Notes: generated by a model not told the origin, from the letters alone. Positions 21,115 to 34,396 are shown, counted from the stretch's first letter. The stretch is DNA of 64,000 nucleotides from Dacryopinax spathularia (GCA_037974965.1 JBBPFI010000001.1:2480001-2544000); one strand, 5' to 3'. A program made the numbers and translations.

Positions 21115-21710
21115 GAAGTTTTCAGTCGGATGCCATCAACAATACACGCTGATTTGTTGAATGCCACCGACTCCGCATATTTAGTCGGATGCCGTCCAGC
21201 TAGGGTCTTTTGCAGGCCGCCTAACTCCAGCAGTCATGAATATGGTGGGTTGTAGGGATGTTAAGTGTCCCCACCTGTGGTATAGCATGGCCTCAAGGTG
21301 AATAAGGCGTAAATATGTTTCCAAATATGGGCTGCTCCTCTGCTAAGGCACTTCAAGGTTTTAGGGGCCTGAAAGTAGAGTGATTTGTGCTTGGTAAGTA
21401 AGTCAAAAAGTCAACCTGGGATAAGCTCTTGGAGAGCATATTTGTCATTTCATTTCCAAGCATATATGCTTATACATGAGTGCGGCCAAAGCTCCTGTTG
21501 ACGGTGGAAGAAGAATAGTGCAGAAATATTGATATACATATTCTACAACAGGTTCAACACTTAACGTCCCTCCAAGCCACCATATTCATGTCTGGGAGAC
21601 TTAAGCACGCTGCAAAAGACCCTGGCCGGATGGCATCCGACTAAATATGCGGAGTCGGTGGCATCCGACGAATAAACGCGCATTGTCAATGGCATCGGAC
21701 TAAAAACTTC
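21115..21710. mobile_element. MITE-like inverted-repeat element (about 596 bp)
   Basis: The two ends are imperfect inverted repeats about 150 bp long: 21115-21268 and 21558-21710. The termini read GAAGTTTTCAGTCGGATGCC and, inverted, GAAGTTTTTAGTCCGATGCC. Inside each arm the sequence CCGACTCCGCATATTTAGTC recurs. There is no ORF. TGTTTC occurs close to both outer edges (21105-21110 and 21711-21716), but not symmetrically, so the target duplication is uncertain. It is a non-autonomous DNA-transposon-like structure; superfamily not assigned. Confidence 0.7.
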
Positions 21711-22362
21711 TGTTTCGAGCGGATCTCCGCTTGCGTGTAAAGGGGAGTGTCCACTTCTTGCAAGAGCTCCGAAGCTAGGAATCGATCGATCAAGAGCGCG
21801 TTCGCATTCACGACCCGTTCGGACATCCATTCACACCCCTACTGCGCGCCGGGCTCCGATTCCGAGCAGCAAAGACGATACCTGCATGATATCCCTCGAT
21901 CACCAAGGCAACACACACAATCACACAAAGGCCGCCCGTCGCGTCGGAGCTTTCATTCCTAGTATGCAACCTGTTTAGACGCAAGCGGACCTCCGCGCGG
22001 GCCTTAACGACGTCAGCGTCTGCCTAGTGGACGTGCTCGTCGACGGTCCGGCATATTACAACAGCTACTGCTTCACTGAGACATGACGCAGGCCCCGTCC
22101 ACTTCCTTGACTTGGTGGGAAAAACTCATCTTCTAGCTCCCACAAATTGTGCAGTGCTAATTCGTGGCAATCAGTGGGGTTCCTTCTCGGTTTATGTGGT
22201 GGTCGGTTGAACGTCCCTTGATTGCTGCTCGATCGTCGATGTTATTCGCTAGTGAAACAATGAATAGGTAAACAGGGTCACCTACTGATGAGCTACAACA
22301 GCAGAAGAACAAAGTAGCTCACAGGCTGAAAACAGGGACAAAATGGCCGGACACTATATACC
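21711..22362. other. Intergenic with two CGGANNTCCG palindromes
   Basis: The palindromes are at 21720-21729 and 21986-21995. No gene could be supported. Confidence 0.5.
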
Positions 22363-23930
22363 TTACTCCGTGCAGCTTTTGCCAGAGGCGACCCCCAGCC
22401 GTCCACCGAATTTCTTTGCCATGGCCGACTCTAGCTCACCGAGGACTTTCCAACCAGATACGAGAGAGCCTTCGGCTGTGGCAAGATCCGAGGTGATCGT
22501 ACTGAACGTTGCGCCAATATCTGATGGCCATGAGCAAAACGAGCGAAGGGAAGGAGGGAATGGCCACGTGCCGACTAAGCCTTTGCCGAGACGCTTCCCC
22601 ACCGCCGGGTCCGTTGCATCAGATGTAATCTTGTGGCGTTTGGAAGATGGAAGCGAGGCGTCGCCTTCGAATGGCCGCTTAGAAGGCATGGCAGAAGACA
22701 CTTGATCATCGGATTGATGAACATCTCCTTCCCCTACGGGGTGGCCTACCCTTGGCTGGGCGACAGCGTTCGCAGGCAAGTCAGCCTGAGGAGCAGGGAC
22801 CTGTGGTTGATCCACGCCGGGGGGGGGTTCCTGCGGTGAGGAGTAATGGTATCAGCATAACGGTTGGCGACGAACAAGGCCAATAGAGTGAATGGACGTA
22901 CAGGGCAACTTGACCCTTCTGCTGTCTGGGACGATGCGTGGGTTTCTCCTTGCACTGTTGTGACGCAGCTGGCGGCCGTGTTATTCTGTAGCTAAACAAA
23001 GTCCTCTCAAACGATGGATTGAGAGGACAAGATTGAACATACCTCCTGTATCTCGGCTGGTCCCGCGGGACCGACACCCTCTGGCAGGGCAAGATCATCC
23101 GGCAAAGGCGTTCGACGTGTGGTGTATGGATCAGACGCAGGCAGAGTATCAGGGGCACCGCGCAGGACCGGATCGATCATTTCGACAGGAATCTCAGGTG
23201 ACCCTGCGCCCGCGGATGTGGCCTCATTCTGGGGACAGGAGTGACGATCTCCTGGAGAGTCTCCTTCCGTGCCCTCGCAAGAATCGCTCTCCATTCCGCA
23301 AAAGCGCGTAGTATTTCCGACTTTAGAAGATCGGGAGGCCTCGCCGGATGTGCTGCCTTTTGAACTGTTCGCCGGCTGGTTCGTATGGCAGCTGGCTTGA
23401 TCCTTCTCGTCTTCTGTGGATTGCTCGGGTCCTTCTTCAGCGTCAATCGTGGGCTCAGTCGTGGCAGTGTCGTCGTCAGGGACACCGTGCTTCCCCAACG
23501 AAGGGGCAAGACGTTCAGTAACTGCCAGGCCCGATTCCTCGCTCCCTCCATCTGAAGCTGCCTGAGCTTCCTTCGGATCTTTCGAAGTATGAGTCTCATT
23601 CGAAGGGAATTGTGGTTCAACGCTGGGGTGATCTGCTCTGGCCGTCTTTTTAAGAACGGGAGCGGACAAACCGGCACGCCTTGATTCAGCACGGGCTGTG
23701 CAAAGCTTCGCCCGATATGCTGCAGAAAACGGGAACAGGAAACCGTGAGGAAGGTCAACACAGCATTGGGGTGCGACTTCGACGATGGTGTCGACCAATG
23801 TCTGCTTTGTTATGACCCTCGATTGATCGTCCCAGAGCATATACGTACCTCGTAATGGCTGCGGCGTAGCTCCATACGCTCCATCCATGGTGGGCATCTC
23901 GTTGGGGCGCCTCGCGTCAATTCGATGCAT
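22363..23930 (-). CDS. Unknown protein with C-terminal nuclear localisation-type motif (family member 1)
   Basis: Three exons join in frame: 23930-23043, 22985-22902 and 22830-22363, giving 479 residues; both introns are GT-AG. The N-terminal 75 residues form a conserved block with APQCCVDLPHGFLFPF, also found as APEFCLELPRSLLAPF in the gene at 43001-43575. The middle is low-complexity (Ser, Glu, Thr, Pro). Near the C-terminus there is a basic motif (KRP... SSKRHKI), suggesting nuclear location. I do not recognise the family. It lies between MITE-like and palindrome-rich DNA, so it may belong to a mobile or fast-evolving gene set. The first Met was taken because the conserved block follows closely; MPTMDG 11 codons in is an alternative start. 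Confidence 0.6.
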
Positions 23931-26900
23931 TCTAGGAACTCCTGGATACTCTCCTCATGCCTTGTATCCATCTGGGCCAGCGGATCCTGCGGAGGGTGAG
24001 AGGAAGAGAGCCGAGTTCAAGTCGCATTGCTCGCGCGACGCGGCCAAGGGCCCGAAAAGCAACTTATTTTACATCAGTCTGAGCTCTCAAGTGCCCATGG
24101 AAATAGAGACGTCCGGCCAGGCCTGGCTTTCCACCGACATGTGTAACGGATAATGACCCCTGACTCCTGAATACCTAGCGATGGAGAGTTCGGGCATTCG
24201 GCTCGAAGGCTTGTGGCCGGCGTGCACTTACCACGAAGGGGTGTATTCGAAGCGGGTGCTAGCTAGAATCGCTGCTTAATCCCCTGCAGCGCATGCGATG
24301 CCTGCCTGCAAGGGCCAAATTTGTCATCCGACTTGCCAATGGGATGCGAGTGCTCAGCGGCAGTCTCGGCGGCAAGCACGACGTGTTTCACGGCGGAATG
24401 CAGAAAGGAACTCCGGTTTGACTGTTCTCCATGTCTGTGCTTCGCGCGGAGCTCGGTGCGGATTACCTATTGGGTCGATTGGAACGGCCGGAGCTCCGCT
24501 CGCTGCCTTACCATGCGCCAGACTCCCGCACCAACGGCAGCCCAGAAGCGGAGCTCCGTTCAGCCCTTCATTGTTGCTGAGGATCGAAGAAGCGTCATCA
24601 CTAAAAGCAGGACCGTTATGAAGGCGAGGAGCCTGGTTGTGGGACAACCTGTGTATTGCCAAGACGGGCCGGAGGCTTGGTGGGTTTGCCACCCAGCTCC
24701 GTTCACGGTGAGCGCCCTCCAGGCGGAGCTCCGAACATCTGCCTCCGCACCCTTCCTGGTGCCACCTCCCTGAACCTGGGAACCTGCTGATTTTATCGCT
24801 TGGGCCGCTGTTCTCGTATAGGTGTGGCCAAGTGGAGGACGAGTGGGGCTCCCTCCCAGAACCTTAGTCCTCTGTATATCGATCTCCTCCGGGCGTGATA
24901 GACAACTGCGGCGCCATTGGCCTTCACGGATCCGGACGACTTGCTCCGTTCAGCATGCAGATCTTCGCGTCCCGGCGATTGACTTCTCTTCCTATACACC
25001 CCAAGAACTTGCGGTGACTGCTTGCTCAACTTTTTCACAAATCGAGGCTACACCAAAAGCCTTTGGATCCCACCAGACTGACAGACTAACAAACTGTAAA
25101 ACTGGAAAACTGAAGGACTGAAAGACTGAAGAACTGAAGAACTGAAGGACTCATAAACTCGCGGATTGCAGGACTGAGCAACCGAGGCAATTGAAGATGA
25201 ATCATCCAAAACCTGAAAACCAAACAGCTAAAGAGCTGAGCTGCTTGAAACAGACACTACTGCACAACAGCTCACCCTGTGGCTGTGAGCACGCGCTCAT
25301 TGTGGCGTTCCTATGGACCCCTACAGCAGAGTGAACACCGTGACCCAAATCTGGCCACCTTCAACACTATATCTCTGCTGGATTAAATGGCTCGTGCAAC
25401 TTCGGAAACTCTGGAATCGATCCCCGTGATCCGCCAGGAGACTTCCCTTCATGCGGACCTAGAGCCGGCTCGAAACGCCCAGCTCCTTCACCGTCCCACG
25501 CATCTCCCACTGGGACAGGCCGGAAGACTGTCGACGCGCTGGCCCGTTCATGCAGTGCTGGAACCTTTTATCAACGAGCTTCTCGGTGACGCGCTGGACA
25601 GCGACGACGATCCCTTGAGGTATCCTGGCGCCAGTAGTATCATGTGCTCTTGGGAAAGGCAGCGGCGAGATACGGTACGATTCTTGCGAAGAAAGCTTGT
25701 GGAAGGAGTAGACGTGCAGATGCTTACCAATCTTGGTCCGCAAACGACTGTTCGTGCTTCCGTCCATAGCGCCATGCATTCCTCTCAACGAACTCACATA
25801 GTGCGATTTGTGCCTCTTTCGAGCGGTCGTCGATGTAGCCAGCGGCGCCTGCTATACTGACTGTGGAGGTCCCCGCAAGGACATGGCTCACCGAGCAAGC
25901 GGTCGTGCCGTTACTAGCTCCCGGGCTGAGTGGGGTTGCCAGAAGTGTCGTTATACTTTGAAACGGTCCTGCTCTTTCAAACGTGTGCAGCGTGTCCCTC
26001 CTCCCGGCGGATAGCTGATCTACGGTAGATTACCGCAAGGACCAACCTATTCCAGATCCCACACCGCTTACAGCGGAGCGGCTTGATCTCTTCGACAACT
26101 GGATCGCGGGAGTTGTAGCGAAGAGGACACGCAAAAGGGTTTCTGCTTCGAGCTCTCGGAAACAGTGTCACCACACGCCCTTTAGAGATGTCACTTCTAT
26201 GTTATCGGGTGTGGGCTTTTCGTCCGTAGTGATGCCATAATGTCTTACCTTATCCACAGAGATTAATCGGGAGCTTCGATTCGCCCATGGCTATCTGTCC
26301 AAGGCGATGGACAGCGCTTTAGGCGGGTCCAAGTTTCTCGCGGCAATGCAGGAGATCACGTGTAGCAGCACTCCTTCGCAGGATTGATTCTTGTAGTTTC
26401 TTGTACTATTCATAACGGTGTTATCGATCCACCGTAAGGTGCACCTGCTTCTTGCTTATGCATACCTTCACTGGACTAAGGATTGCGATGTTTCCCCCCA
26501 AGGCAGCCTGGGCGGTATTGAAGGCGCTCTCAGGTCGAGAAGATCAGATCGTCGAGTGCCCAGGGTAGTCGTGCTGCTGCAAAGGGAGAGCGCCCCGGTG
26601 GAGCTCCAACTCCCAACCCCATTAAAGGCAGTCGCCGGGAGGTGCTGGAAGTCTGTGGACGCATGAACCATGACGGCAGGTGTACCCGTGGTGAGACCGC
26701 CCTGCCAGTGAACCGGTGGGGATACCGTCACGGTAGCGGATTAACCCAGGACAATCTCAGGCAATTCGGCTCTGGCCGAAATACAACCTGGCCGTTCTTG
26801 CCCCCATCACATGCATTGGAGACAGTGCGAACGGAGTCGTCACAAGCTTCGATCAATGCAGTGAATGCACTCGCAATACCATTCCAGGATTTGGCCATAG

Positions 26901-27338
26901 ATCCATTAGGCGTGTAGAGGGTGAGCTGTGCAGGGTGTACCCCTGCGCTCCCACGGCCTGCTGAGTTTCAAATCTACGAGGCAGGGCACAAGCAACCACT
27001 TGCCCTAATGGGTTGCGGTTCGTTCTTCAATGTCAAGCAGAAATTCCTGAAACCCAATCTCTATCGATGAGGTCAGGACTTCTCCCCGTGTGGTCGTGAG
27101 CTGAAACGATTTGTGAGGGAGGACGGCGTGCTGCAACGGTGTGGTGTAGCCTAGGTCCGAGTGAGTGGGCAGGCCGTGTTGTGACAGTAAATTCGGAGCT
27201 CCGCCCTCACATTTGCGATGCTTGGTGGAACACCGCTACTCCGGCTAGTCTGGATGCAGCCCTTTCAGAATTTGAGGGCAGCTGCAGACGCGCGTTCGTA
27301 TCCATCCACCAGGACGTCCTGTAACGCATATATTCGTC
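23931..27338. other. Intergenic, palindrome-rich; weak ORFs only
   Basis: It contains CGGAGCTCCG at 24489, 24549, 24724 and 27194. An open frame of 157 codons at 25387-25860 has no recognisable features and I do not call it a gene. A short 8-bp-unit array lies at about 25076-25140. Confidence 0.5.
25076..25140 (+). repeat. Degenerate 8-bp tandem repeat (GAAGRACT-type)
   Basis: Units such as GAAGGACT, GAAAGACT and GAAGAACT follow each other. The unit length and the ending GACT/AACT recall the GRCGGAYT arrays at 34108-34396 and 46136-46301. Confidence 0.6.
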
Positions 27339-28344
27339 ATGTCGCCGACCTTTCCTTCCGCAACGCCTTATCCCCTTGACCTCCTGCTTGACATTATGGA
27401 CGAAGTTGATGCTAGCAAAGATCTCGCAACGCTGAATGCTCTAGGCTTCACCTGCCGTGTTCTTCGTCGCCGACGAGAACGCTTAGTCTACCGCAGACCG
27501 CAGCTATATAAAGCACTGACATCCTCCGCAAACCTCAAGCTTCTGCAAACTCTCGACACGTTGCCTTATCTCGCAGCATACGTAGAAGTCTTTGTACTGG
27601 ATCGTCTGCCTACCGGTACTCCTCTGGCCCATACTGCCGTGACAAGGCTTGTTGTACGCGCGCTGCGGGCGATGCATAGTCTTCGCGACCTGGCTATTCA
27701 CCCCGCGCTTGAAGAGGTCTTGTTCCTTGCTGTGTCCCAGCTGGACGAGTGCGCGCTGCCTCGTTTGGAAGTGATAAGCGTACCGGCCTCTCTATCTACC
27801 TTCCTGATACCGAATAAGAACCTTCTTGCGCTGGAACTGTCAACCCCTCTTGCACAACTGTCTCTCGCATTCCAGCTTGGCGAGGACATCTGCAAGTGCC
27901 GTACTCTCTCCTTACTGCGCGTCTGCGTGCGCGACATGGGGAGCGTCGTCCAAATTGCTCCCCTGCTTCTTCGTCGCGGTAGCGCCTACACTACGCTGCA
28001 TATTCGCACGACTCGCCTCAATTATCAGGTATTTAGTTGTCCTTCGTTGACTTTCGTTGGTATGTCTACTGAAATCCATGGAGCTGTTCAAGGAGTTGAG
28101 CGACCCTTCCGTCCTCATTTTCCTCACTCGCTTGCCTCAGTTGATAACTCTGTCTATTGCCGCTCATCTACCGTCCGCCGGCTTGCAAGAGGAGAATGAA
28201 GAGATGTGTGCACACATGCGGCGTTTGGCTCCAGAAATCTCAAGGATCTGCATCACAGACACTGGCGCCGGAAGAAGCCTTCAGATGATGTTTCGTGCTG
28301 GAAGGAAACCGGGGGAACCGGGATGGGATGTCGTTGCTTTCTGA
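27339..28344 (+). CDS. F-box-like protein of the basidiomycete type
   Basis: Two exons, 27339-28028 and 28093-28344, join in frame to 313 residues over a 64-bp GT-AG intron. The N-terminus (LPLDLLLDIMDEV-like: YPLDLLLDIMDEVDASKDLATLNALGFTCRVLRRRRERLVYR) has the layout of an F-box helix set followed by the Arg-rich and LVYR segment usual in these proteins. The remainder is Leu-rich without clear repeats, as is common in Agaricomycete F-box families. The expected role is substrate adaptor of an SCF ubiquitin ligase. The gene is short for the family (often 400-550 residues), so it may be a shortened member. Confidence 0.65.
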
Positions 28345-29581
28345 AACTATCAAGGGTGGAAGGAGGGATGAGCTTCATCTTCGGAAAGGACCGGAGAGCT
28401 ACCATCTTGTTTTACGTTCACGAGTGGAATCCACGGAGTGATACGCACAGGAGTGAGCTGCGGGACAGGGTGACACTGACGGACGGAGAATACGTCGGTA
28501 GACCCACACGTACGCATTGTAACACAAGTTCCTCCCAAATGCACTTTACTCTATGTTTACATCTCCCTTTGCATTGTAATCCGTCGTACTCCTCAGCACA
28601 CACCTTCCAAGGAATCAAACAAGTGCAAGGTTGCCGTCATGTGCTCCCTGAGGTTGCCCACTGGGGTTCGCTCTGTATCTCAAAGCCGACAGCTAAGACA
28701 AAGGCCGTTCTAGCAAAGCGTCCCTTTCCGGTCTGACCGGGTGCTGCCCTTCAGAAACATCAAACATCTGTCAGGCCGATCGCAAAGATTGCTCCGCAAA
28801 CTCCCGTTCTTTCCACGCGGGATCGCGATGTCCTGGAACACATTGGAAGGCGGGCAACAAGTTGGTGCTGCCTGTGGTGGGATGGCTCCTCCTACCTTCC
28901 CAAATCCAATTGACCATACTGCAGCCCAGATACACTCCCGGTCGGTCGATGTGTCTCGACAGCGAATGTGGGCTCCTCAACCCTCATGAGCGTTCAGGAC
29001 AGAATTCGGCAACAGTGGTAAGGTCCGTTTCGGTAGGCACCCAGGATCCTTATAGCGAGTTCGACTTAAGTTTCGCTCTTCTTGCCTCAAGGCTGTGACA
29101 ATGTTGCGTACTGGCATGCGAAAACCCGCCTGACTTGAGGAATAGAGCCGTGTCCCACGGGACGAGAGAACCGGTCGGAAGAGGTTGAGTCGTTTTAGGA
29201 TCGGAGCTCCGTTCCCTCTGCTTCAGGCTCAACCCATCCTTCCAAGAAGCGAGAGTCGTGCGGTTCTAACTGAGGGAATACGGGACGCAGCGAAAGGCCC
29301 CTGGCGGATAGGATGGATGGCACAGGAGCAACAGCCGTTACGCCTGGAAGTGAAGATATAGATGCGAGCTCCGTATTGGGCAGCGAAGGAAGGGGCTTGC
29401 AGAATCGTGCAAACGGAACGCCGTTTGGGGTATAGAGCCGCTCCAGCTGCAGAGACCCTGACGCAGCGATTCCTCCCAGCGCGGACGGACCCCAGCCAAC
29501 TCGAGACACCCAGTTGTTGTTCCGCGTCTGTTCCAGTCGCGCCATTCTTTTCCACACGCTGTCGACTTCAGTGATCTGAAA
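28345..29581. other. Intergenic, no gene supported
   Basis: Carries CGGAGCTCCG at 29202. A long minus-strand open frame (29776-29195) overlaps the helicase start and has no recognisable features. Confidence 0.5.
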
Positions 29582-31490
29582 ATGCTCCTCAACATTCTTG
29601 ATCGAGGTCCGATAGATGATGTTGTTAAGAAGGATGACGCGAGAGCAAGCAAGAAGCCTGGCTGGTTGCCTCTGGAACGCATCGAACCCGTGCATTGGTG
29701 TGGTCGCGCCAAGACAGTCGACCAGGTGGACCCCGATCAGGAGTTGTGGATAGAATTGACGCACGAACAGCGGCAAATAGCGCGACTGGCTGCGAATGGA
29801 GAGACGTTGTTCATTACTGGCCCGGCTGGTAAGTCGATGCTGTGTTTTATCACCACGATATGTACCACCTCACATGCATACAAGGGTGTGGAAAGACAAT
29901 GCTCCTGAAGCATATTATTTCGGAAAGAATGGGACATCATGTCAATCAACCGAACGCCGTGGCGGTCACGGCCAGTACAGGACTAGCTGCCTATGCTCTG
30001 GGTGGAAGGACGTTCCATAATTTTTGTGGCCTATGGCCAGGACAAGTGGACACCGACGCTCTGTATCAGAGGGTGTTGAGGAGCCCGGTGCTTACGCAAA
30101 GGTTCAAAGAAGTCAAGGTATGGATAATTGAAGAAAGTGAGTGCTGTGTTGCCACTAGTTTATTTCTTGTATTAACTGGCCCTTAGTATCCATGCTCGAG
30201 GGCGACGCTTTTGAGGCGGCCGGCGGAACAGCAGCTAGAATTCGCGGAGAGACGGGCCCGTTCGGTACAATACAAGTTGAGCACATTTTGGCGAACCGCA
30301 TCACAGCAATCTAAATTAACCCAGCTCATCATCTCGGGAGACTTCTTCCAACTGCCACCTGTTACGCCTCGAGGGATTGAACCCACCTTTGCGTTTGAGA
30401 CGAAGTCATGGCGGCAATGCATCACGAAGATATACGCGTTGACAAAAGTGCACCGACAGCTTGATCAGGGTGAGTCGCTCTTGTAATTGCAGCACGGGAG
30501 CGTTGGTATGGCGCTGATGATACAGATAGAGCTGGTCGATTTGCTAAATCGTCTCCGCATTGGAGAACTCACGCAGGTGGATATCAACAAATTGAAGGGC
30601 TTATCGAGAGGCGTGGAATATGCGGACGGTGTTCCACCTATTGAACTGCAAGCTCTATTCCGCTTGAATCACGACACAATCTGACTGGCTGACTAGCTTC
30701 GCTATGCGAGAAGATGCCAATGGTGCAATTAAAAGAAGGCTGGTGTCTATGCCCGGTCCAGTGTACGTGTATCGCGCCATTGACGACGGCCCTGAAGATG
30801 GCAATGTGACTGAGAAGATGCTCCATCGCTGCCCTGCCGTGCGAGAACTCGGACTGAAGATCGGCGCACACGTCATTCGTGTCGTGAACAGCAGGGAGGA
30901 CGCGTCTATGGTAAACGGCCGCGAGGGGATGGTGGCAGCGTTCTGCACACGACAGGAGTGGGACAGCTGTGGGCATAGCGTGCTCAGACTCAAGCAGATG
31001 CCGACCCAAACGAAGCCCATTTGCACTGACCTGAGCAGCGAGAACGTCTCTCTGCCTGTAGTGGCTTTCGTCCGCTCAGACGCAGCCGATCGGAAAGACT
31101 TCATTCTGGTGGAACCGGAGCTGTTCATGGATGGTGGAAGGGAATATGGTGATTGCCAACGCATCCAAGTAAGCGGAGGATGCATTATTCCGAGCTCGAA
31201 GATATCGGTTGCTGATGTGCAAGGACAGCTCCCGATCATCGTATGCGCTGCTATGACAATCCATCGAAGTCAAGGAAGGACATACCGGCGTTTGAAGATG
31301 AATCTGTGTGGGGCGTTTGCGGATGGTGAGCCGGCGTCTTGGGCTTGTTTATATGCTAACCAGAAATACAGGGCACGTATATACTGCAATATCCCGGTCG
31401 ACGAGCGTAGCGTCACTCCAGATACTTCTTTTCAGTCCATCCACAGTCAGTGGTCGCACACAGATACGTATTCAGGAATTCACGGTGTAA
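29582..31490 (+). CDS. PIF1-like: PIF1-type ATP-dependent DNA helicase (possibly degenerate)
   Basis: Exons readable by motif: 29582-29828, 29885-30136, 30187-30275, 30325-30469, from 30530, and to 31325 with a last exon 31372-31490. Motifs in order: LTHEQ, Walker A GPAGCGKT (split by intron 1), ASTGLAAYALGGRTFHNFCG, Walker B IIEEISML (split by intron 2), GDFFQLPPV, a VHRQLDQ-ELVDLLN block, and the C-terminal TIHRSQGRT and AISRSTSVASLQIL. Between about 30660 and 30704 the frame cannot be joined by a standard intron, so a lesion is possible. No HUH/Rep nuclease domain is seen, so a Helitron origin is not shown. It lacks the long N-terminus of many PIF1 proteins. The role would be 5'-3' DNA unwinding. 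Confidence 0.75.
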
Positions 31491-31809
31491 CAGGTTCGTG
31501 TTAATCGGAAGGTCAAGCGATGGTACAGCAGTACTCCCAAAGCTGTGTTTGATCCACCAGCCCGCCTTCCCAGCGACTCTCAACTGTTCGATGATTTGTA
31601 GATGATGGGGGGAACACATTCGTAACAGCTCCGCGTGGGACTCGTAGCCTGTAGGAGAGGGTTGCAGAAGTTTAAAGGCAGCCGACCAAGTATCAGTATC
31701 ATGCTTGGATCGCTTCAAAATAGATCTCGCAGTCCTCGTTTTGCACATTGCAGCGCAAAGGGTTTGGAGACCTTGATTGGTGGTCTTGGCAATGAATAAT
31801 ATGGATCGG

Positions 31810-32130
31810 CATCTCCGTTGTGGGTGTATGTGTCGCCTAGAATTGCCTCCGCAGTAGACATGGGAGTGAAGCGGATGTCCGTTGTCCGTTTGGAGGACAA
31901 CGCTGCTCCGTGGTAGACCTGGGCATAAGGCGGATGTCCGTTTGGAACACAACGCTCAGCGACATCTCCGTTGTGGGTGTATGCGTCACCTAGAATTGCC
32001 TCCGCGCAAACATCGAGCTGAAGCGGATGTCCGTTTGGAACACAACGCTCAACGACTTCTCCGTTGTGGGTGTTCGCGTCACCGGGATTTGCCTCCGCAA
32101 GAGGACACATTCCTTAGCGGATGTCCGCTG
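31810..32130 (+). repeat. 93-bp tandem repeat with CGGATGTCCG in each unit
   Basis: Units start TCTCCGTTGTGGGTGT at about 31811, 31964 and 32057; the first unit carries an internal duplication. Each contains GCGGATGTCCG and GAATTGCCTCCGC-like segments. Duplicated at 43825-44145. Confidence 0.8.
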
Positions 32131-34107
32131 ACGAATGACGCAGAACAACATTTCCGTCCTGTATGGATGCGTCAGCTGTTTTCGCCTTCCAACTGGAATC
32201 TTTTGCATCGGGAGGGCATACAAGCACTGCGACCATAGTGTCCCCCCCCCCCTCTTGAACAGAAGGGCACCTAAACTCTTCCCCCATGGTCAGTCACCGG
32301 AACATTCCTGTCAGACGGTGTTCAGAGGCCCGCTGACCCATTGAGGAGGCGACAAGAGATCTAGAAGTACGTCGTCAAAGGAGAGATAAACCCTGATCTA
32401 CCTGCAATTGGTCGTCCCCGCGTAGAGGTAAAGACCCAACATGGGCTGAAACGGACAATTCGTTGGTCTTCGCGGTCGTCCCAATGGGCTTGATTGATGT
32501 GAATAACTTGACCGAAGAACAGCAGAAAAACAAAACTTCCTCTAAAGACTCCGACCGGAGTTCGCATCCAACGACAGTGCAGCGTCCGTCGCACACCTGA
32601 ATCAGATCCAGCTGCAACGGGCTACAGCAATGCTTGAACCGGAACACCGTCGTCCGTCCGGACTAATCAACACAGGAAGAGAACGGAGCTCCGATTGCGG
32701 TCTGTGGCCCGCGGCCCATGCGGGATCCTAACTCCAATCCCCCAAACAACAACTTCAGAACGCCTGATGGATTCCAGCTTTGCTCCGAGGCCGAAAGTAA
32801 ACGCCGGTGACAAATGTGTGACCAGCCGTGCCGCGCAATGGTTGGTGACTCCAGCCCTATCCGTTGCAGACCTTGGACCAGATGGTCAGCCGAACCTTTA
32901 ACTAGTCCTTGCGGCCAAAAGTTCAAATGGAACTCCGGTTTAGTGTTTCAATCAACGTTCCTGCTGGTTTTGCGTAATGAATGCATTTTGTCATCGAATG
33001 CGGGGTGTTCTAGCCTGGAAGTCACTTTCCCCGCGCACCTGCCAGTGTGACGCCCACGGCGGCATCAGCCTGAAAGGCCTTTTGCGCACTGTCCACGAGT
33101 CGGACGAAACAGTGTTGGGTACGTTTAGGAACTGGATCGCATTGAGTTTGTTATGGTAGAAGTGACCTTCATGTCACGATACACGCCAGGAGCAATTCGT
33201 TATGTGCCCGGCGCTTTTTATGTACGGTCGTCCGTTTAGCATGATTCCAGACAGATTGCCGAAACGGAGCTCCGTGCCCACGACGAGGGTTTACAACTCG
33301 TCTCCCTGTGAAGTCCGTAAGCCTAGGGTAGCCACATGGTCCGTGAATCCGGCCTGTGTTTCCCTACCGAGGGAGATGGGGACTGTTCATTTTCCAGTCC
33401 TAGTCTCTGTCTCTCTTAATGGTCTTCCTCCTTTCTTGCGGCTCGATCGGGACTTCCCACTGAACCGCGCGGCCGCGGATGAGTTGTAACTGGAAGAAGT
33501 ACACACGTCTTTTGTGCCAGTGGATTCTCCACATTGGCTGTCACACCATTGTATTTCTTTTTCCTTTCCTACTTCCTCGGAAGTTGCCAGGTAAAAATAC
33601 TCTCAATGGAGCGGGGCACTTCTGCGGACCTGCGAGGTCGGATCCTCCGGCAACCCGCTGATCCGGACGTCTTTTTGTCTGGCCACAACAAAGACGTGAC
33701 GGAAGGCTACTTGTCTCCACCTCGGAGCGGAAACGAGGGGCTCAGTGGTTCAGTCCATCCTATAAACGAGTCGGACGAAGGATCGTCTGCCGCCTTGTTG
33801 AGGGCGAAATCGTGTATTCCGGAGGTCCGTTGGCATGTGCTATCTTTGAACTTGGAAGGTCACCTTCCACCCGCGTACTATGAAAGGCCCTCAACCGGAG
33901 CTCCGAACGTCCTCATTCAGCATGCCGGAGGTCCGTTTTGGGGGCTCCTGCGCACACTGGGTCCCTAGTCACTTATCTGAAGGTATGACGTGGCAGATCT
34001 CAAAAGGCATGCTTTTATACAATGTTGAGGTGTCAAGTGGTACAGCGCGCGTCTGGTATAGGATGATGCGATCTTGAATGCAGCCCGATGATGGGTACTG
34101 GCAAGTC

Positions 34108-34396
34108 GGCGGACTGACGGACTGGCGGACTGGCGGATTGGCGGACTGGCGGATTGGCGGACTGGCGGATTGGCGGACTGACGGATTGGCGGACTGACGG
34201 ACTGGCGGACCGACGGACTGGCGGACTGACGGATTGGTGGACTGACGGATTGGCGGACTGACGGATTGGCGGACTGACGGATTGGCGGACTGGCGGACTG
34301 GCGGACTGACGGACTGGTGGACTGACGCATTGGTGGACTGACGGATTGCCGGACTGACGGATTGCCGGACTGACGGATTGGCGGACTGACGGACTC
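34108..34396 (+). repeat. 8-bp minisatellite, units GRCGGAYT (long allele)
   Basis: About 36 units alternating mostly GGCGGACT and GACGGATT. The long minus-strand open frames rich in Ser, Pro, Val, Arg and Gln across this array are a by-product of the repeat, whose 8-bp period keeps all three frames open. Confidence 0.92.

Noticed and set aside
25387-25860. 157-codon ORF as a gene
   Set aside because: No recognisable domain, no homologue in the window and no supporting splice structure.
31810-32130. CRISPR-like array
   Set aside because: The repeats are adjacent 93-bp tandem units without unique spacers of constant length, and the DNA is eukaryotic.
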